Assembly (NCBI GenBank): GCA_019670725.1
Contig: AP024629.1
Coordinates: 2,604,001-2,668,000 of the forward strand
Source of the DNA: Alphaproteobacteria bacterium SO-S41
GTDB taxonomy: Bacteria; Pseudomonadota; Alphaproteobacteria; Micropepsales; Micropepsaceae
Reading direction: 5' to 3'
DNA length: 64,000 nt
Positions 17,775-30,327 of this stretch are shown piece by piece (position 1 is the first letter of the stretch; every line of letters begins with the position of its first letter). The notes below the pieces were generated by a model. That model did not search any database and was not told the DNA's origin. It worked only from the letters and a program-made list of their open reading frames with translations. Position numbers and translations under genes: made by a program.

Positions 17775-18580
17775 GCCTCGTCGGATGTTTCTGCGGGCGG
17801 GCGCTCGCGGTAATCGGCGTTGCGTTCCCAGATATAGCGCAGTCCGCGAATGGTCATGTCGCCGTCGAGCATGTCGATGGCGGTGGTGGATTGGCGGAAG
17901 AGATTGGAGAGTCCGCCGGTGCCGATGACCTTCATAGGGCGGCCGATCTCCGCCTTGATGCGGGCGACGAGGCCCTCGATCATCGCGATATAGCCCCAGA
18001 AGACGCCGGACTGCATCGCGGGAACCGTGTCGCGGCCGACAACGGATTGCGGCCGTTCGATCGCGATGCGCGGCAGTTGCGCGGCCGCCTGGTGCAGCGC
18101 CTCCATGGAGAGGTTCACGCCGGGGGCGATGATGCCGCCGTCATAGGAGCCGCCGGGGCCGACGATGTCGAAGGTCGTCGCGGTGCCGAAGTCGATGATG
18201 ATGAGGTCGCCGCCGTGATCGTGATAGGCGGCGACGGCGTTGACGACACGGTCGGCGCCGACGGCGCGCGGGCGGTCGGTCTTGATCTCGATACCGAGAT
18301 CAACGTCCGCCGCGCCGACGACCAGAGGCTCGCGCTTCAGATATTTGCGGCAGAGACGCTGAAGGTTGAACAGCGCCTGCGGCACCACGGTCGCGATGAT
18401 CGCGCCGTTGATCTCGGACGCCTTGAGGCCCTGGATATCCATGAGCTGGGCGAGCCAGGCATAGTATTCGTCCGCCGTGCGGCCCTCCTTGGTGGAGGCC
18501 CGGAACTGCGCGACGACGCGGTCGCCGTCATAGACCGCAAAGACGATATTGGTGTTACCGGCATCGATGGCGAGAAGCAT
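17771..18580 (-). CDS. coaX: Type III pantothenate kinase
   Basis: 269 residues. The ASKHA-fold phosphate motif DAGNTNIVFAVYDG at the N-terminus, GADRVVNAVAAYH with the catalytic Asp, and FGTATTFDIV are diagnostic of CoaX. It phosphorylates pantothenate, the first step of coenzyme A synthesis, and is not feedback-inhibited by CoA as a family trait. It lies 14 bases after birA and overlaps rnj. Confidence 0.95.
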   Translation of the reverse strand: MLLAIDAGNTNIVFAVYDGDRVVAQFRASTKEGRTADEYYAWLAQLMDIQGLKASEINGAIIATVVPQALFNLQRLCRKYLKREPLVVGAADVDLGIEIKTDRPRAVGADRVVNAVAAYHDHGGDLIIIDFGTATTFDIVGPGGSYDGGIIAPGVNLSMEALHQAAAQLPRIAIERPQSVVGRDTVPAMQSGVFWGYIAMIEGLVARIKAEIGRPMKVIGTGGLSNLFRQSTTAIDMLDGDMTIRGLRYIWERNADYRERPPAETSDEA

Positions 18581-18594
18581 GCGGCGACCTTAGC

Positions 18595-19347
18595 CTAAGC
18601 GGCGACGGGAAACACGTCGCCTGCGGAGACGAGCCGGGTTTCCCCTGACGGCAGCCTAGCGATCAGCGCGCCAGTCTCGTCGAGCCCTTCGAAGCGGGCG
18701 GTGAAGGTTTCGTTCGGGAGCTGGACGCGCACATCCTTTTGCAGGCCATGGGCGCGGGCGAGCCAGGCGGTGCGGATGGCGGCGAAGCCGTTCGTCTGCC
18801 AGGCGTCAAAACGGCGCTGCCAGGCATTGGCGAGGATGGTGAGGGCGATGTCGGGATCGGGCGCCGCGCCGGTGATCTGAGCCACCGAGGCCGTGGGATA
18901 CGGCGCGTCGTCGGGGCTGGTCGCGAGGTTGACGCCGAAACCGACCAGCAGCCAGTCGAGCCGCCCGTCGGAGCGCCCCGCGGAATCCGGCAGGACGCCG
19001 GCCGCCTTACGGCCGTCGAGCAGCGGATCGTTAGGCCATTTCAGCGTGCAATGGCCCGGCGCCAGCCGCTCGAACAGATCGGCGACAGCTAGCGCGGCGA
19101 CAAAGGAAATCTGCGGGGCGTTGGCGATCTCGACCTCGGGCCGCAGCAGGACAGTCGTCATGAGGTTGCCGACCGGCGAATGCCAGGAGCGGCCGCGGCG
19201 GCCGTGGCCGGCAGTCTGGCGGCGGGCGACGATCCAGGTCGGGCCGATCTCGCCGACGAGCGCGCGGCGGCGCGCTTCGCTTTGCGTGGAGTCGATCTCG
19301 TCGAAGACCTCGAGGCCGGTGCCGGCCGGCCAGGGCTCCGGCGTCAC
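18595..19347 (-). CDS. birA: Biotin--[acetyl-CoA-carboxylase] ligase
   Basis: 250 residues from a GTG at 19347 that overlaps the nuoN stop (GTGA); the longer open frame upstream is only the nuoN shadow. The catalytic core has the biotin/ATP loop GHGRRGRSWHSPVGNL and KWPNDPLLDGRKAAGVL, followed by a small C-terminal domain. There is no N-terminal winged-helix domain, so this is a pure ligase, not the bifunctional repressor of E. coli. It attaches biotin to the acetyl-CoA carboxylase carrier protein. Confidence 0.92.
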   Translation of the reverse strand: MTPEPWPAGTGLEVFDEIDSTQSEARRRALVGEIGPTWIVARRQTAGHGRRGRSWHSPVGNLMTTVLLRPEVEIANAPQISFVAALAVADLFERLAPGHCTLKWPNDPLLDGRKAAGVLPDSAGRSDGRLDWLLVGFGVNLATSPDDAPYPTASVAQITGAAPDPDIALTILANAWQRRFDAWQTNGFAAIRTAWLARAHGLQKDVRVQLPNETFTARFEGLDETGALIARLPSGETRLVSAGDVFPVAA

Positions 19348-20789
19348 TTTATCAAGGCGGCGGCGGCGATCCCTGCCCAGCCGACCAGGATGCCGGGGAC
19401 GATGATCATGGCGGCCGAGAACAGCATGGTGCCGCCCAGCACGACGCGCAGCTCGCCGCCCATCGTGGGTTCGAAGGGCTTTTCGGGCGGCGCGCCGTTG
19501 ATGATCAGCATGACGATGCGGACATAGTAGTAGGCCGCGACGACGCTGGTCAGGATGCCGATGACCGCGAGCGGCCACATGCCCTGCTCCACCGCGGCGC
19601 CGAAGACATAGTACTTGCCGAAGAAGCCCGGCAGCGGCGGCAGGCCGACATAGCTGAACAGCAGGATGATCCAGCAAAGGGCGAGCAGCGGGCGCGAGCC
19701 CATGAGGCCGGAGAGGTCCTCGATCTTCTCGGTCGGGCCGTCGACGCGGCGCATGGCGAGGATGCAGACGAAGACGCCGGCGGTCATCACGACGTAGATC
19801 GCCATGAAGATGAGGACCGAGCTGATCCCCTGCTCCGTGCCCGCGGCGACGCCGACCAGCGCATAGCCGATATTGCCGATGGAGCTGTAGGCCATCAGGC
19901 GCTTGATGTTGGTCTGGCCGATCGCCGCGAAGGCGCCGAGCGCCATGGAGGCGATCGAGATGAAGGTGACGATCTGGCGCCAGTCCGCCGCGGCATGCGG
20001 CAGGGCGTCGAAGAGGACGCGGAGCAGCAGCGCGATAGCGGCGACCTTGGGGGCGCCGGCGAAGAACGCCGTCACCGGGGTCGGGGCGCCTTCATAGACG
20101 TCGGGCGTCCACATATGGAACGGCACGGCGGAGACCTTGAAGGCGAGGCCCGCGAGGATGAAGACGATGCCGATGAGAACGCCGAGATTGCGCCCGCCGT
20201 CGACCACGACCTGGATGCCGTCGAACTGCACCGTGCCGGCAAAGCCGTAGATCAGGCTGGAGCCGTAGAGCAGCAGGCAGGACGACAGCGCGCCGAGCAC
20301 GAAGTATTTGAGGCCGGCTTCCGTCGCCTTCACAGAGTCGCGGTTGAAGGCCGCGAGGACGTAGAGCGCGAGCGACTGCAGTTCGAGGCCGACATAGAGC
20401 GAGATGAGGCCGCCGGCCGAAATCATCATCAGCATGCCGAGCGTCGCGAAGATCATCAGCGGCGCGAACTCGAAGCGGGCGATCTTCTCGCGCTCGAAGA
20501 AGCGCGTGGAGATGAGGATCGACAGCGCCGCGCCGAGCAGAACCAGCAGTTTAGCAAAGCGGGTAAAGTCGTTGACGACGAAGGCTTCCGCAAAGGCGGT
20601 CGCCAGGACGCCCGCCGGCTGACGCCAGATCAGGAAGGCGGTCGCGGCGAAGAGGACGATGGCGAGCGCGTTGACGATGCCGGGGCGCTTCTGTGCGGCG
20701 AAGACGCCGAACATCAGGACGACCATGCCGCCGACTGCCATCAGCAGTTCAGGCGCGGTCAGCAGAAGATCTGCGTGCAGCGTATCCAT
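19344..20789 (-). CDS. nuoN: NADH-quinone oxidoreductase subunit N
   Basis: 481 residues, almost wholly hydrophobic, with the Mrp-antiporter core of proton-pumping complex I subunits. The middle region has the lysine-bearing segment KVSAVPFHMWTPDVYEGAPT and the later NIKRLMAYSSIGNIGY. It is the last nuo gene and overlaps nuoM by one base and birA by three. It acts in the membrane arm as one of three antiporter-like proton channels. Confidence 0.96.
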   Translation of the reverse strand: MDTLHADLLLTAPELLMAVGGMVVLMFGVFAAQKRPGIVNALAIVLFAATAFLIWRQPAGVLATAFAEAFVVNDFTRFAKLLVLLGAALSILISTRFFEREKIARFEFAPLMIFATLGMLMMISAGGLISLYVGLELQSLALYVLAAFNRDSVKATEAGLKYFVLGALSSCLLLYGSSLIYGFAGTVQFDGIQVVVDGGRNLGVLIGIVFILAGLAFKVSAVPFHMWTPDVYEGAPTPVTAFFAGAPKVAAIALLLRVLFDALPHAAADWRQIVTFISIASMALGAFAAIGQTNIKRLMAYSSIGNIGYALVGVAAGTEQGISSVLIFMAIYVVMTAGVFVCILAMRRVDGPTEKIEDLSGLMGSRPLLALCWIILLFSYVGLPPLPGFFGKYYVFGAAVEQGMWPLAVIGILTSVVAAYYYVRIVMLIINGAPPEKPFEPTMGGELRVVLGGTMLFSAAMIIVPGILVGWAGIAAAALIK

Positions 20790-22360
20790 CAGTGGTGCCC
20801 TTCCGCCGCCGGTGCTTCATGGGCGGCATCCGGCGCGGCCGGAGCGGCGACGGGTTCGGACACGGCGACCGGCGCCTTGGGCGCGGCAATGGCCATGTCT
20901 TCGATCAGATGCTGGACGGCCGGGCCGGTAACCGAAAGGATCGGTCCAGGCTGGAGGCCGAAATAGATCGCGGCGACGATCAGCGGCGCGATGGTGATGA
21001 TCTCGCGCGGGTTGAGGTCCTGGATATCGGCGAGCGACGGCTTGGTCAGCGCCCCGAAGACCACGCGGCGATAGAGATAGAGCGCATAGGCCGCCGAGAG
21101 GATGACGCCCGTCGCCGCGCCGATCGCGACCCAAGTATTGGCCTGGAACGCGCCGGCGAGGGTCAGGAACTCGCCGACGAAGCCGGACGTGCCGGGCAGA
21201 CCGACATTCGCCATCGTGAAGACGAGGAAGGCGAAGGCGTACATCGGCATGCGGTTCACGAGGCCGCCATAGGCCGCGATCTCGCGGGTGTGCATCCGGT
21301 CGTAGATGACGCCGACGCCAAGGAACAGCGCGCCGGAGACGAAGCCGTGGCTGACCATCTGGAAGATCGCGCCGTCGATGCCCTGCTGGTTGAAGGTGAA
21401 GATACCCATGGTCACGAAGCCCATATGGGCAACGGACGAATAGGCGATCAGCTTCTTGATGTCCTCCTGCGCCAGGGCGACGAGCGAGGTGTAGATGATC
21501 GCGACGACCGAGAGCGTGAAGACCATCGGCGCGAACTCGGCCGAGGCAAGCGGGAACATCGGCAGTGAGAAACGCAGGAATCCGTAACCGCCCATTTTCA
21601 ACAGGATGCCGGCGAGGATGACGGAGCCGGCGGTCGGGGCCTCGACGTGGGCGTCGGGCAACCAAGTGTGGACCGGCCACATCGGCATTTTCACCGCGAA
21701 GGAGGCGAAGAAGGCGAGCCATAGCCACGTCTGCGCTTCCGGCGCGAAGTCGTAGGCCATCAGCTTCACGATGTCGGTCGTGCCCGCCGTCGTCCACATA
21801 TAGAGGATGGCGATCAGCATCAGCACCGAGCCGAGCAGCGTGTAGAGGAAGAACTTGTAGGTCGCGTAGACCCGCCGCTTGCCACCCCAGATGCCGATGA
21901 TGATGAACATCGGGATGAGGCCGCCTTCGAAGAAGACGTAGAAGACGACGAGGTCGAGGGCGCAGAAGACGCCGATCATGAGCGCTTCCAGCACCAGGAA
22001 GCAGATCATGTAGGACTTGATGCGGGTCTCGATGGAGGTCCACGAGCAGAGGATCGCGGCCGGCATCAGGAATGCGGTCAGCACGACGAACAGCACCGAA
22101 ATGCCGTCGACGCCCATGCGATAGGAGATGCCGCCGCCGAGCCACGGCAGGTCTTCCACCATCTGGAAGCCGGGATTGGCGGGGTCGAACTGGACCCAGA
22201 TCACGACGGCGAAGGCGAAGGTCGCCAGAGTCGTCCACAGCGCCACCCACTTGGCGTTGCGGTCGCTGGCCTCGCTGTTCGATCCGCCCAGCAGGAAGAT
22301 GAACAGCGCGCCGGCCAGCGGCAGGAAGGTGACGATCGAGAGAAGCGGCCAGGAACTCAT
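20789..22360 (-). CDS. nuoM: NADH-quinone oxidoreductase subunit M
   Basis: 523 residues. The antiporter-like core shows [15 protein letters not shown], the lysine segment [20 protein letters not shown] and [20 protein letters not shown]. The last 35 residues are an Ala/Pro-rich, probably disordered tail ending in His-His, beyond the final membrane helix. It forms one proton channel in the membrane arm and overlaps nuoL by 4 bases and nuoN by one. Confidence 0.96.
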   Translation of the reverse strand: MSSWPLLSIVTFLPLAGALFIFLLGGSNSEASDRNAKWVALWTTLATFAFAVVIWVQFDPANPGFQMVEDLPWLGGGISYRMGVDGISVLFVVLTAFLMPAAILCSWTSIETRIKSYMICFLVLEALMIGVFCALDLVVFYVFFEGGLIPMFIIIGIWGGKRRVYATYKFFLYTLLGSVLMLIAILYMWTTAGTTDIVKLMAYDFAPEAQTWLWLAFFASFAVKMPMWPVHTWLPDAHVEAPTAGSVILAGILLKMGGYGFLRFSLPMFPLASAEFAPMVFTLSVVAIIYTSLVALAQEDIKKLIAYSSVAHMGFVTMGIFTFNQQGIDGAIFQMVSHGFVSGALFLGVGVIYDRMHTREIAAYGGLVNRMPMYAFAFLVFTMANVGLPGTSGFVGEFLTLAGAFQANTWVAIGAATGVILSAAYALYLYRRVVFGALTKPSLADIQDLNPREIITIAPLIVAAIYFGLQPGPILSVTGPAVQHLIEDMAIAAPKAPVAVSEPVAAPAAPDAAHEAPAAEGHH

Positions 22361-24369
22361 TTCGGCGCGCCCCCGAACATCAGCCAGGTGAGCAAGGCGG
22401 CGACACCGATCAGCATGGCGAAAGCATAGTGGTAGATGAAGCCGGTCTGCAGGCGTCCGGCGCGGCCGGCGAGGTCCTTGACCCGCGCCGCGACCCCGTC
22501 AGGGCCGAACCCGTCGATCAGCCAGCCATCGCCGAGCTTCCACAGCTTGCGGCCGATCCACAGTGCGGGGCGGACGAAGATGAGGTTGTAGAGCTCGTCG
22601 ATGTACCATTTGTTCTTGAGGAAATTGTAGAGCAGCCCCTCGCGCGCCGCGAGCGCGGCCGCCTTCTTCGGGTACCAGAGGAAGTAGTAGGCCGCGATCA
22701 AGAAGCCGAGGACCGTCACGGTCAGCGGCGCCCAGATCACCCATTCCGGCACCTCGTGGCGGGCATGCAGGACATGCTCGCCGTGCAGAACGAAGATCGA
22801 GCCGCGCCAGAACGTCTCCAGGTTCCCGTCGCCGATGAAGTACGGGTAGAAAACGAAGCCTGCGGCAACCGCGCCGAGCGCCAGGATCGCCAGCGGGATC
22901 GTCATCGTCAGCGGCGATTCATGCGGGTGCAGTTCGTGGTGGTGGTGCTCGTCGTGCGCCGCGTCGACATGGGCGTGATCGTCGTGAGCATGCGCCGCGT
23001 CGTGCTTCCACTTGGGCGCGCCGTGGAAGGTCATGAACGCGAGGCGCCACGAATAGAACGAGGTCATCAGCGCCGCGACGATGCCGGCGACGAAGCCGAA
23101 CGAGCCGACGCCGCCCGCCGCATACGCGGTCTCGAGGATCGCGTCCTTGGAATAGAAGCCGGCGAAGCCGCCAATCTCGGGGATGCCGAAGCCGATCAGG
23201 GCGATCGTGCCGATGGTCATCATCGCGTAGGTGAAGGGGATCAGCTTGTAGAGCCCGCCCATCTTCCGCATGTCCTGCTCGTGGTGCATCGCGTGGATGA
23301 CCGAGCCGGCGCCCAGGAACAGCAGCGCTTTGAAGAAGGCGTGGGTGAAGAGGTGGAACATCGCGGCCTGGTAGGCCGAGACGCCCGCCGCGAAGAACAT
23401 GTAGCCGAGCTGCGAGCAGGTCGAATAGGCGATCACCCGCTTGATGTCGTTCTGGAACATGCCGACCGTCGCGGCGAAGAACGCTGTGATCGCCCCGATG
23501 ATGGTGACGAAGGCCAGCGTGTCCGGCGCGTATTCGAACATCGGCGAGCAGCGGCAGACGAGGAAGACGCCGGCCGTGACCATGGTCGCGGCGTGGATGA
23601 GCGCCGACACCGGGGTAGGGCCTTCCATGGCGTCCGGCAGCCAGGTGTGGAGGCCGAACTGCGCCGACTTGCCCATCGCGCCGATGAAGAGAAGGAAGGT
23701 CAGCGTGGTCACGACGTCGAACTGCGTGCCCGCGAACTCGAAGGTGCGGCCGACCATGGCGGGGGTCGCGGCGAAGACCTCGTCGAACGAGATCGTGCCA
23801 TAGACCGCGAAGATGCCGACAATGCCAAGCGCGAAGCCGAAATCGCCGACGCGGTTGACGACGAACGCCTTGATCGCCGCCGCGTTGGCGGACGGCTTCT
23901 GGTACCAGAAGCCGATCAGCAGATAGGAGGCGAGGCCCACGCCTTCCCAGCCGAAGAAGAGCTGGAGGAAGTTGTCGGACGTCACCAGCATCAGCATCGC
24001 GAAGGTGAAGAGCGAGAGGTAGGCGAAGAAGCGCGGGCGGTGCGGGTCCTCGGCCATGTAGCCGATCGAGTAGAGGTGGACGAGCGAGGACACCGTGTTG
24101 ACGACGACCAGCATGACGACGGTCAGCGTGTCGATGCGGAGCGTCCAGCCGGCTTCGAAGAGGCCGGAGGAAATCCAGGTCGCGACCTGGATGGTTTCGG
24201 GCTCGCCACCGTTGAGGCCGATGCGGATGAAGGCCATCCACGACAGGACGGCCGCGACGCCGAGCAGCGAGGTGGTGACGATCTCGGCCATGCGGGCGCC
24301 AATGAGGCGGCCGAAAAAGCCGGCGACCAAGGCGCCCAACAGCGGCAGGAAGACGATGGCTGAAAGCAT
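22357..24369 (-). CDS. nuoL: NADH-quinone oxidoreductase subunit L
   Basis: 670 residues, the largest antiporter-like subunit at the tip of the membrane arm. The core motifs [40 protein letters not shown] and [18 protein letters not shown] are present, and a C-terminal lateral helix region follows. Between the two parts there is a very His-rich segment (about 15 His in 31 residues, encoded near 22918-23008) in a loop between membrane helices; similar His-rich loops are common in alphaproteobacterial NuoL. It lies 7 bases after nuoK. Confidence 0.96.
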   Translation of the reverse strand: MLSAIVFLPLLGALVAGFFGRLIGARMAEIVTTSLLGVAAVLSWMAFIRIGLNGGEPETIQVATWISSGLFEAGWTLRIDTLTVVMLVVVNTVSSLVHLYSIGYMAEDPHRPRFFAYLSLFTFAMLMLVTSDNFLQLFFGWEGVGLASYLLIGFWYQKPSANAAAIKAFVVNRVGDFGFALGIVGIFAVYGTISFDEVFAATPAMVGRTFEFAGTQFDVVTTLTFLLFIGAMGKSAQFGLHTWLPDAMEGPTPVSALIHAATMVTAGVFLVCRCSPMFEYAPDTLAFVTIIGAITAFFAATVGMFQNDIKRVIAYSTCSQLGYMFFAAGVSAYQAAMFHLFTHAFFKALLFLGAGSVIHAMHHEQDMRKMGGLYKLIPFTYAMMTIGTIALIGFGIPEIGGFAGFYSKDAILETAYAAGGVGSFGFVAGIVAALMTSFYSWRLAFMTFHGAPKWKHDAAHAHDDHAHVDAAHDEHHHHELHPHESPLTMTIPLAILALGAVAAGFVFYPYFIGDGNLETFWRGSIFVLHGEHVLHARHEVPEWVIWAPLTVTVLGFLIAAYYFLWYPKKAAALAAREGLLYNFLKNKWYIDELYNLIFVRPALWIGRKLWKLGDGWLIDGFGPDGVAARVKDLAGRAGRLQTGFIYHYAFAMLIGVAALLTWLMFGGAPK

Positions 24370-24376
24370 GGCCGCG

Positions 24377-24685
24377 TCAGCCCTTCATCACATTGACGTC
24401 TTCGACCGCGATCGAGCCGCGGTTCCGGAAGAAGACGACGAGAATAGCGAGGCCGATGGCGGCCTCGGCCGCCGCGACCGTGAGGACGATCAGCGCGAAA
24501 ACTTGGCCGGTGAGGTCGCCCAACTGCGCCGAGAAGGCGACGAGGTTGATGTTCACCGCCAGCAGCATCAGCTCGATCGACATCAGGATAATGATGACGT
24601 TCTTGCGGTTCACGAAGATGCCGAAGATGCCGATCGTGAAGAGGATCGCGGCGACGATCAGATATTGGGTGATGCCGATGGTCAT
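24377..24685 (-). CDS. nuoK: NADH-quinone oxidoreductase subunit K
   Basis: 102 residues from the ATG at 24685; the open frame extends upstream over nuoJ, but the family N-terminus is [20 protein letters not shown]. Three membrane helices with the two conserved buried glutamates: one in [16 protein letters not shown] and one in [13 protein letters not shown]. These Glu residues belong to the proton path of complex I. It starts 2 bases after the nuoJ stop. Confidence 0.95.
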   Translation of the reverse strand: MTIGITQYLIVAAILFTIGIFGIFVNRKNVIIILMSIELMLLAVNINLVAFSAQLGDLTGQVFALIVLTVAAAEAAIGLAILVVFFRNRGSIAVEDVNVMKG

Positions 24686-24687
24686 GG

Positions 24688-25302
24688 TCAGAGCCCCTGC
24701 CCCGGCTTGACGTCTTTCAGCTCGACGCCGTCCTCGCGGCGGCGGCCGACCTGGGCGGCGACCGACTGGCGGCGGACGCCTGGACGGTCGCGCAGGGTCA
24801 GCACGATCGCGCCGATCATCGCGACGAGCAGGACGAGGCCCGAGGCCTGGAAGACGTAGATGAACTGCGAATAGAGGACGTGGCCGATCGCCTCGGTATT
24901 GGTGATCTTGCTGACCGCATCCGGCCATGGCGAGGCGACGGCGCCGCCGGCTTCGGGCGCGAAAGCCCAGACGCCGAGCGCCATGCTGATCTCGATCAGC
25001 ATGATGATCCCGATCAGCGCGCCCAGCGGCACATAATCGAGCACGCCCTGGCGCAGCTCGGCGATGTCGATGTCGAGCATCATGACGACGAAGAGGAAGA
25101 GCACCGCGACCGCGCCGACATAGACGACGATCAGGATGAGGGCGAGAAACTCGGCCCCCGCCAGCATGAACAGACCCGCCGCCGAGAAGAAGGCGAGGAT
25201 CAGGAACAGCACGGAGTGCACGGGGTTGCGCGACGCCACCACCATGACGGCGGCGGCAATCGTGATGGCCGCGAACAGGTAAAAGGCGATCGCTATCAGC
25301 AT
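24688..25302 (-). CDS. nuoJ: NADH-quinone oxidoreductase subunit J
   Basis: 204 residues, five predicted membrane helices followed by a polar C-terminus of about 40 residues. The conserved third-helix region with [21 protein letters not shown] and VVMMLDID is clear. The protein lies next to NuoK, A and H in the membrane arm and its helix 3 rearranges during coupling in studied complexes. An 81-base gap with GC-rich hairpins separates it from nuoI. Confidence 0.95.
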   Translation of the reverse strand: MLIAIAFYLFAAITIAAAVMVVASRNPVHSVLFLILAFFSAAGLFMLAGAEFLALILIVVYVGAVAVLFLFVVMMLDIDIAELRQGVLDYVPLGALIGIIMLIEISMALGVWAFAPEAGGAVASPWPDAVSKITNTEAIGHVLYSQFIYVFQASGLVLLVAMIGAIVLTLRDRPGVRRQSVAAQVGRRREDGVELKDVKPGQGL

Positions 25303-25383
25303 CGGCCCGTCTTTTCGTCCCCTCGGCGCTTTTCGCGCCCCCTCTAGCTCAACTTGTGACTCAGGCGCCGAAGCGCCGCCCTT

Positions 25384-25872
25384 CTAGCGATAGGGCGCAT
25401 CCAGTTCCAGATTCTTGGCGATCGCCCGTTCCCAGCGGTCGCCGTTCGCGAGCAGCTTGTCCTTGTCGTACATCAGCTCCTCACGCGTCTCGGCCGCGAA
25501 CTCGAAATTCGGGCCTTCGACGATCGCATCGACCGGGCATGCCTCCTGGCAGAAACCGCAATAGATGCATTTCAGCATGTCGATGTCGTAGCGCGTGGTG
25601 CGGCGGCTGCCGTCGTCGCGGGGCTCGGCCTCAATCGTGATGGCCTGGGCCGGGCAGATCGCCTCGCACAGCTTACAGGCGATGCAGCGTTCCTCGCCGT
25701 TCGCGTAGCGGCGCAGCGCATGCTCGCCGCGGAAGCGAGGCGACAGCGGGCCCTTCTCGAAGGGATAGTTGATGGTGCGCTTGGGCTTGAAGAAGTAACG
25801 CATGCCAAGGACGAAGGCCGACGCGAAGTCGGTCAGGAATACGGCGCGCGCGGTGCGGTCGAGCCAGGCCAT
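25384..25872 (-). CDS. nuoI: NADH-quinone oxidoreductase subunit I
   Basis: 162 residues from the ATG at 25872, which overlaps the nuoH stop by one base; upstream frame is a shadow of nuoH. Two ferredoxin-type [4Fe-4S] motifs, [16 protein letters not shown] and [16 protein letters not shown], hold clusters N6a and N6b. A short N-terminal amphipathic part precedes the [19 protein letters not shown] segment conserved in the family. It passes electrons from NuoG to NuoB in the peripheral arm. Confidence 0.97.
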   Translation of the reverse strand: MAWLDRTARAVFLTDFASAFVLGMRYFFKPKRTINYPFEKGPLSPRFRGEHALRRYANGEERCIACKLCEAICPAQAITIEAEPRDDGSRRTTRYDIDMLKCIYCGFCQEACPVDAIVEGPNFEFAAETREELMYDKDKLLANGDRWERAIAKNLELDAPYR

Positions 25873-26921
25873 CAGTGAACTCCCACCGGCACGGGGAAAC
25901 TGCCGGTCGTAACGAGATAGCCGGCGACCAGAATGACCCAGAGCAGCGAGACGGGCAGGAACACCTTCCACCCCAGCCGCATCAGCTGGTCATAGCGGTA
26001 ACGCGGCACGATGGTCTTCACCATCGCGAACATGAAGAAGACCATCCAGACCTTGATGACGAACCAGATCACCCCGGGTACGGCGTTCAGGAAGCCGATG
26101 TTCAGCGGCGGCAGCCAGCCGCCCAGAAACAGGATCGTCGTCATCGCGCACATCAGGACGATGCTGACATACTCGCCCAGCATGAAGAGCAGGTAGGGCG
26201 TGGACGAATATTCGACCTGGTAACCGGCGACGAGCTCCGACTCCGCTTCGGGCAAGTCGAAGGGCGGGCGGTTCGTTTCGGCGAGGGCCGAGATGAAGAA
26301 GATGATGAACATCGGGAAGAGCAGCGTGAAGACGTTCCAGCCGTGAACGCGCTGCTGCTCGACGATCTCGGTCAGGTTCAGCGAGCCGGCCCAGAGCAGG
26401 ACCGTGATGATCACGAGGCCGATCGAGACCTCGTAGCTGACCATCTGCGCGGCGGAGCGGAGCGAGCCGAGAAACGGATATTTCGAGTTCGACGCCCAGC
26501 CCCCCATGATGATGCCGTACACGCCGAGCGAGGAGATCGCGAAGATGTAGAGGATCCCGACATTGATGTCGGCGAAGACCCAGCCCTTGTCGATCGGCAC
26601 CACCGCCCAGGCGCCGAGCGCCAGGGTCACCGTGATGAGCGGTGCGAGCAGGAAGACGCCCTTGTTGGCGCCGGCCGGGATGACCGACTCCTTGAAGACG
26701 AATTTCAGGAGGTCGGCGAAACTTTGCAGCAGGCCGAAGGCGCCCACCACGTTGGGGCCGCGGCGCAACATCACCGCCGCCCAAATCTTGCGATCGGCGA
26801 GCAGGATGTAGGCGATCATCACCAGGAGGACGACGATGAACAGCAGGATGGAGACCACATTGCTGATCAGCCATGCCCACTCATTGCCGAGCCAGCCGCT
26901 GAGTGCGTCGTAGAGGATCAT
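25872..26921 (-). CDS. nuoH: NADH-quinone oxidoreductase subunit H
   Basis: 349 residues from the ATG at 26921 ([15 protein letters not shown]). Eight predicted membrane helices; the conserved cytosolic loop has [20 protein letters not shown] and the N-terminal motif [15 protein letters not shown]. This subunit joins the peripheral and membrane arms and forms much of the quinone cavity. It begins 4 bases after the nuoG stop. Confidence 0.96.
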   Translation of the reverse strand: MILYDALSGWLGNEWAWLISNVVSILLFIVVLLVMIAYILLADRKIWAAVMLRRGPNVVGAFGLLQSFADLLKFVFKESVIPAGANKGVFLLAPLITVTLALGAWAVVPIDKGWVFADINVGILYIFAISSLGVYGIIMGGWASNSKYPFLGSLRSAAQMVSYEVSIGLVIITVLLWAGSLNLTEIVEQQRVHGWNVFTLLFPMFIIFFISALAETNRPPFDLPEAESELVAGYQVEYSSTPYLLFMLGEYVSIVLMCAMTTILFLGGWLPPLNIGFLNAVPGVIWFVIKVWMVFFMFAMVKTIVPRYRYDQLMRLGWKVFLPVSLLWVILVAGYLVTTGSFPVPVGVH

Positions 26922-26925
26922 GGCC

Positions 26926-29034
26926 CTACTCCGCCGCCTGGAGCGCCGGGACGGCAATGAACTCACGGCTGCATTCAGCCATGGTCTTGCTCGCGCGGGC
27001 GATCGGGTTGGTGAGGTAGAAGTCCTTGATCTTGTAGGCGACGGGGCCAGCGGCGATCTCGCCTGCCGCGCCGACGCCCGACCAGAGCGCGGTATCGGCG
27101 CCCGGTGAACCCGCGGGCGTGTCGAGCGTGCCGAAATGCGGCACGGCGGCGGTGAGCGCCGCGCGCAGGGCCGTCAGATCGTCATAGGGCAGCGGCTTGC
27201 CGGCGGCGCCAGAGACGGCGCGGATGATCTTCCAGTTCTCGCGGGCCTCGCCCGGCGGGAAGACGGCGCGTTCGGCCTTCTGCACACGGCCTTCGGTGTT
27301 CACGAAGAGGCCGGGTTCCTCGGTATAGGCCGCGCCCGGCAGGATGACGTTGGCGCGATGCGCACCGGCATCGCCGTGGCTGCCCTGATAGATCACGAAG
27401 GCGTTGCCGAGCTTCGCGGTATCGATCTCGTCGGCGCCGAGCAGCCAGACCACCTCGACGTCGCCCTTCGCGGCGCCGTCGAGAATGCCGGCGACATCGC
27501 GGCCGCCTTCGGCGGGCAGGAAGCCGGCGTCGAGCGCGCCGACGCGGCCGGCCGCATCGTGCAGAACGTTGAAGCCGCACCAGCCTTCGGCGCCCTCGGG
27601 GCCGATCATGCCGGTGGCGGCAGCGAGCTTCGCCGCAGCGGCGAGGATCGCGGCGCCGTCGGCGCGCGCGAGCGCGCTCTGACCGACGATCACCATCGGA
27701 TGCTTGGCGTTCTTCAGCGCCTCGGCGAAGTCGCCCTCGCCCGCCGCCAATTTGCCAAGCACGCCAAAGTCTTCGCCGAGCTCGCTGACGGGATAGGTCA
27801 GGTCGGTCGGCGCGCCGATGCGGGCGACGGCGACGGGGTGGCGCAGCCATGCCTTGCGGATGCGCGAGTTCACCAGCGGCGCTTCCCAACGCGGGTTGGT
27901 GCCGACCAGCAGGATCGCGTCGGCATCTTCGATGCCGGCGATGGTGGAGTTGAAGAGGTAGGACGTGCGCGGGCCGCCCAGCTTCGCGCCGTCCTGGCGG
28001 CAGTCGAGGCTGGCGACGCCGAACGAGGCGAGCAGGTCCTTCAGCGCCTTGACCGGCTCGACGCTGACGAGGTCGCCGGTGATGGCGGCGATCTTGGCGG
28101 GCGCAGTCGACTTTAGCTTGTCGGCGACGACGGCCAGCGCCTCGTCCCAGGTCGCGGGCTGCAGTTTGCCGTCGCGGCGGATATAGGGCTTGTCGAGCCG
28201 CTGGCGGCCGAGGCCATCGACAACGAAGCGGGTCTTGTCACTGATCCACTCCTCGTTCACGTCGTCGTTGACGCGCGGGAGGACGCGGAGGACTTCGGGA
28301 CCGCGGGCATCGATACGGATGTTGGAGCCGATGGCGTCCATCGCGTCGATGGACTCGGTCTTGCGCAGTTCCCACGGGCGCGCGTTGAAGGCGTAGGGCT
28401 TCGAGGTCAGCGCGCCGACCGGGCAGAGGTCGATGATGTTGGCCGAGAGCTCTGAGGTCAGCGACTTCTCGAGATAAGTCGTGATCTCCATGTCCTCGCC
28501 GCGACCACTGGCACCGATTTCCTCGACGCCCGCGACTTCCGCGACGAAGCGGACGCAGCGCGTGCACTGGATGCAGCGGGTCATCACGGTCTTGACCAGC
28601 GGACCCATATATTTGTCGGTGACGGCGCGGCGGAACTCCTTGGTCCGCGCGTCGTCACGGCCATAGCCCATCGCCTGATCCTGCAGGTCGCACTCGCCGC
28701 CCTGATCGCAGATCGGGCAGTCCAGCGGATGGTTGAGGAGCAGGAACTCCATCACGCCTTCGCGCGCCTTCTTGATGACGGCGGAGTTGGTGATGAGGAC
28801 GGGCGGCTCGCCGTTGGGGCCGGGACGCTGGTCGCGCACCTGCTGGGCGCAGGAAGCGACAGGTTTGGGCGCACCCTTCACTTCGATGAGGCACATGCGG
28901 CAATTGCCGGCGATCGAGAGGCGCTCGTGGAAACAGAAGCGCGGGATCTCGGCGCCGGCGGCTTCGCAGGCCTGCAGCAGCGAGAAGTCGCCGGGGACGT
29001 CTACTTCAGTGCCGTCGACGATGACTTTGGTCAT
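26926..29034 (-). CDS. nuoG: NADH-quinone oxidoreductase subunit G
   Basis: 702 residues from the ATG at 29034; the frame is open upstream into nuoF but homology begins [18 protein letters not shown]. The N-terminal [2Fe-2S] domain has [15 protein letters not shown] and a later Cys (VASC), followed by the His-ligated 4Fe-4S segment ([18 protein letters not shown]) and [10 protein letters not shown]. The rest is the molybdopterin-oxidoreductase-like domain without cofactor-binding function, as in other NuoG proteins. It is part of the electron wire in the peripheral arm. Confidence 0.95.
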   Translation of the reverse strand: MTKVIVDGTEVDVPGDFSLLQACEAAGAEIPRFCFHERLSIAGNCRMCLIEVKGAPKPVASCAQQVRDQRPGPNGEPPVLITNSAVIKKAREGVMEFLLLNHPLDCPICDQGGECDLQDQAMGYGRDDARTKEFRRAVTDKYMGPLVKTVMTRCIQCTRCVRFVAEVAGVEEIGASGRGEDMEITTYLEKSLTSELSANIIDLCPVGALTSKPYAFNARPWELRKTESIDAMDAIGSNIRIDARGPEVLRVLPRVNDDVNEEWISDKTRFVVDGLGRQRLDKPYIRRDGKLQPATWDEALAVVADKLKSTAPAKIAAITGDLVSVEPVKALKDLLASFGVASLDCRQDGAKLGGPRTSYLFNSTIAGIEDADAILLVGTNPRWEAPLVNSRIRKAWLRHPVAVARIGAPTDLTYPVSELGEDFGVLGKLAAGEGDFAEALKNAKHPMVIVGQSALARADGAAILAAAAKLAAATGMIGPEGAEGWCGFNVLHDAAGRVGALDAGFLPAEGGRDVAGILDGAAKGDVEVVWLLGADEIDTAKLGNAFVIYQGSHGDAGAHRANVILPGAAYTEEPGLFVNTEGRVQKAERAVFPPGEARENWKIIRAVSGAAGKPLPYDDLTALRAALTAAVPHFGTLDTPAGSPGADTALWSGVGAAGEIAAGPVAYKIKDFYLTNPIARASKTMAECSREFIAVPALQAAE

Positions 29035-29039
29035 GGCCC

Positions 29040-30326
<1,287 letters not shown>

Positions 30327-30327
30327 G

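Noticed and set aside
18595-19677. A 360-residue BirA
   Set aside because: The first 110 codons are Arg/His-rich shadow of nuoN; the conserved domain begins at the GTG at 19347.
22429-24363. A 644-codon plus-strand open frame opposite nuoL
   Set aside because: Low-complexity, highly charged translation with no domain, fully antisense to a complete NuoL.
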